64,000 nucleotides of DNA from Tessaracoccus palaemonis. Lineage in GTDB: Bacteria; Actinomycetota; Actinomycetes; Propionibacteriales; Propionibacteriaceae. The translations under genes were made by a program, and so were the position numbers. This document shows positions 63,362 through 64,000 of the stretch, piece by piece. The notes beneath the pieces were generated by a model. It had not been told where the DNA came from. It did not search any database and saw nothing but the letters and a program-made list of their open reading frames with translations. The stretch covers positions 1,736,001 through 1,800,000 of the forward strand of contig NZ_CP079216.1 in the NCBI RefSeq assembly GCF_019316905.1, given 5' to 3'. How positions within the stretch are numbered: the first letter of the stretch is position 1; the number at the start of each line of letters is the position of its first letter.

Positions 63362-64000
63362 TCAGGAAGTACCGGAGTCCCGACTACCGGTCGGCACTCC
63401 ACGCGACATCGACCCGTCCATCATCATTCTGATGTCACCGACGGCGGAGATCAGCACCTCGAGTGGGGTGCGGTACGCCAAGGCCGAGACGCTGACGGCG
63501 CCGTCACCGAACGCGGTGGTCAGGCGGACGGCGATGCAGTTGATGCCCATCTCGTTCTCCTGATCATCGATGGCATACCCACGCTCTCGGGTAGCCATCA
63601 GCTCGACCGCGAAATCCTCGTCGTCCGTCAGGGTATTGGGAGTGCGCTGCTCGACGGGGTGGGCGCGCCCCCACTCGAGCGCCTCAGCGCGCGTCGAGAA
63701 TCGCGCTGCAAGCAGTGCCTTTCCGACTCCCGTTGCCCGCGCCGGATTACGGCCTCCGATGACGGAGGTCAGCCGTACGGCACCGGATGGGGGGTCCACC
63801 TTCGCCCGGTAGACGACCTCGTCACCGTCAAGAACCGCATAGTGGGCGGTCTCCCCGAACCGCCCTGCGAGCGCCTCGAGGACCGGAGCCACGCTCACAG
63901 ACTCCGGCCGGGCCGTCTGGTACTGGTTCGCGATTCTCAGGAGCTCGTCACCCAGGGCATACCGCCCCCCCGGAAGGCGCGAAGCGAATCCCGCGCGACA
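63362..64000 (-). CDS. IclR family transcriptional regulator (cut by window edge)
   Basis: The C-terminal ligand-binding domain of an IclR regulator is present, from ASRLPGGRYALGDELLRIANQYQ at the window edge to a natural stop at 63362. Marks include RFGETAHYAVLDGDEVVYRAKVD, ARATGVGKALLA and MGINCIAVRLTTAFGDG. The N-terminal HTH lies outside. The C-terminal 20 residues (after GDIRMMMDG) are not family-like. Confidence 0.88.
   Translation of the reverse strand, partial: CRAGFASRLPGGRYALGDELLRIANQYQTARPESVSVAPVLEALAGRFGETAHYAVLDGDEVVYRAKVDPPSGAVRLTSVIGGRNPARATGVGKALLAARFSTRAEALEWGRAHPVEQRTPNTLTDDEDFAVELMATRERGYAIDDQENEMGINCIAVRLTTAFGDGAVSVSALAYRTPLEVLISAVGDIRMMMDGSMSRGVPTGSRDSGTS

Overview
The window is chromosomal DNA of a high-GC actinobacterium. 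The evidence is the MtrA-MtrB-LpqB module, the prfB-ftsE-ftsX-M23-smpB-ssrA cluster, a FasR-like regulator ahead of fabD-fabH-acpP-fabF with DUF3145 behind it, a homodimeric aceE, a DUF3052 gene, several DUF222/HNH genes, and frequent GTG starts and leaderless promoters. The gene content fits the Propionibacteriaceae (a Tessaracoccus-like organism is my best guess). That placement is inference from gene content, not a database match.

Left part (1-20.6 kb): mostly conserved housekeeping genes on the minus strand. They are the 5' part of secA, a long-form hpf, comF, lpqB-mtrB-mtrA, a YqgE family gene, a MATE exporter and a phosphotransferase divergent from a DeoR regulator. A PfpI family gene, a frameshifted DUF222/HNH gene and a secreted DUF1906 glycosidase-like protein with SH3 domains follow. 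Next come tmRNA with the tag ANNNRTDFALAA, a DUF1707 membrane protein, smpB, a coiled-coil M23 peptidase with a 21-serine linker, ftsX, ftsE, prfB, and then a YqeY family gene and tRNA-Val on the plus strand.

Accessory part (20.6-30.1 kb): the region downstream of tRNA-Val looks less GC-rich. It holds a DeoR regulator divergent from a DUF4406-nudK gene pair with a palindrome between them. It then has a stretch of gene debris: a broken, fused toxin-antitoxin pair and a fragment of a DUF4262 gene. A DUF222/HNH gene carrying a dispersed repeat inside its coding sequence follows, then the intact DUF4262 gene, a GATase, a CmtR-like regulator with a CDF metal exporter, and an NmrA-like gene split by a complete IS3-family element with a 3-bp target duplication.

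Middle part (30.1-43.3 kb): transport and metabolic genes with readable control sites. They are an osmoprotectant-type ABC operon, a flavin disulfide reductase, a sulfur-stress operon (CoA-disulfide reductase-rhodanese, a CsoR/CstR-type repressor and a tiny Cys-rich protein) with its palindrome inside a strong promoter, a zinc alcohol dehydrogenase, and a LacI-controlled Gfo/Idh/MocA dehydrogenase plus sugar isomerase pair. A TspO-like protein and a one-TM protein complete this part.

Right part (43.3-64 kb): a tandem, eukaryote-like 6-phosphofructokinase coupled to a DUF3052 gene, aceE, a CobF-like methyltransferase, and the FasR-fab operon with DUF3145. An S9 peptidase, a MoxR-DUF58-VWA-VWA cluster, a membrane protein with a Ser/Gly/Pro tail, tRNA-Met, a small lipoprotein and an IclR regulator cut by the window edge end the region.
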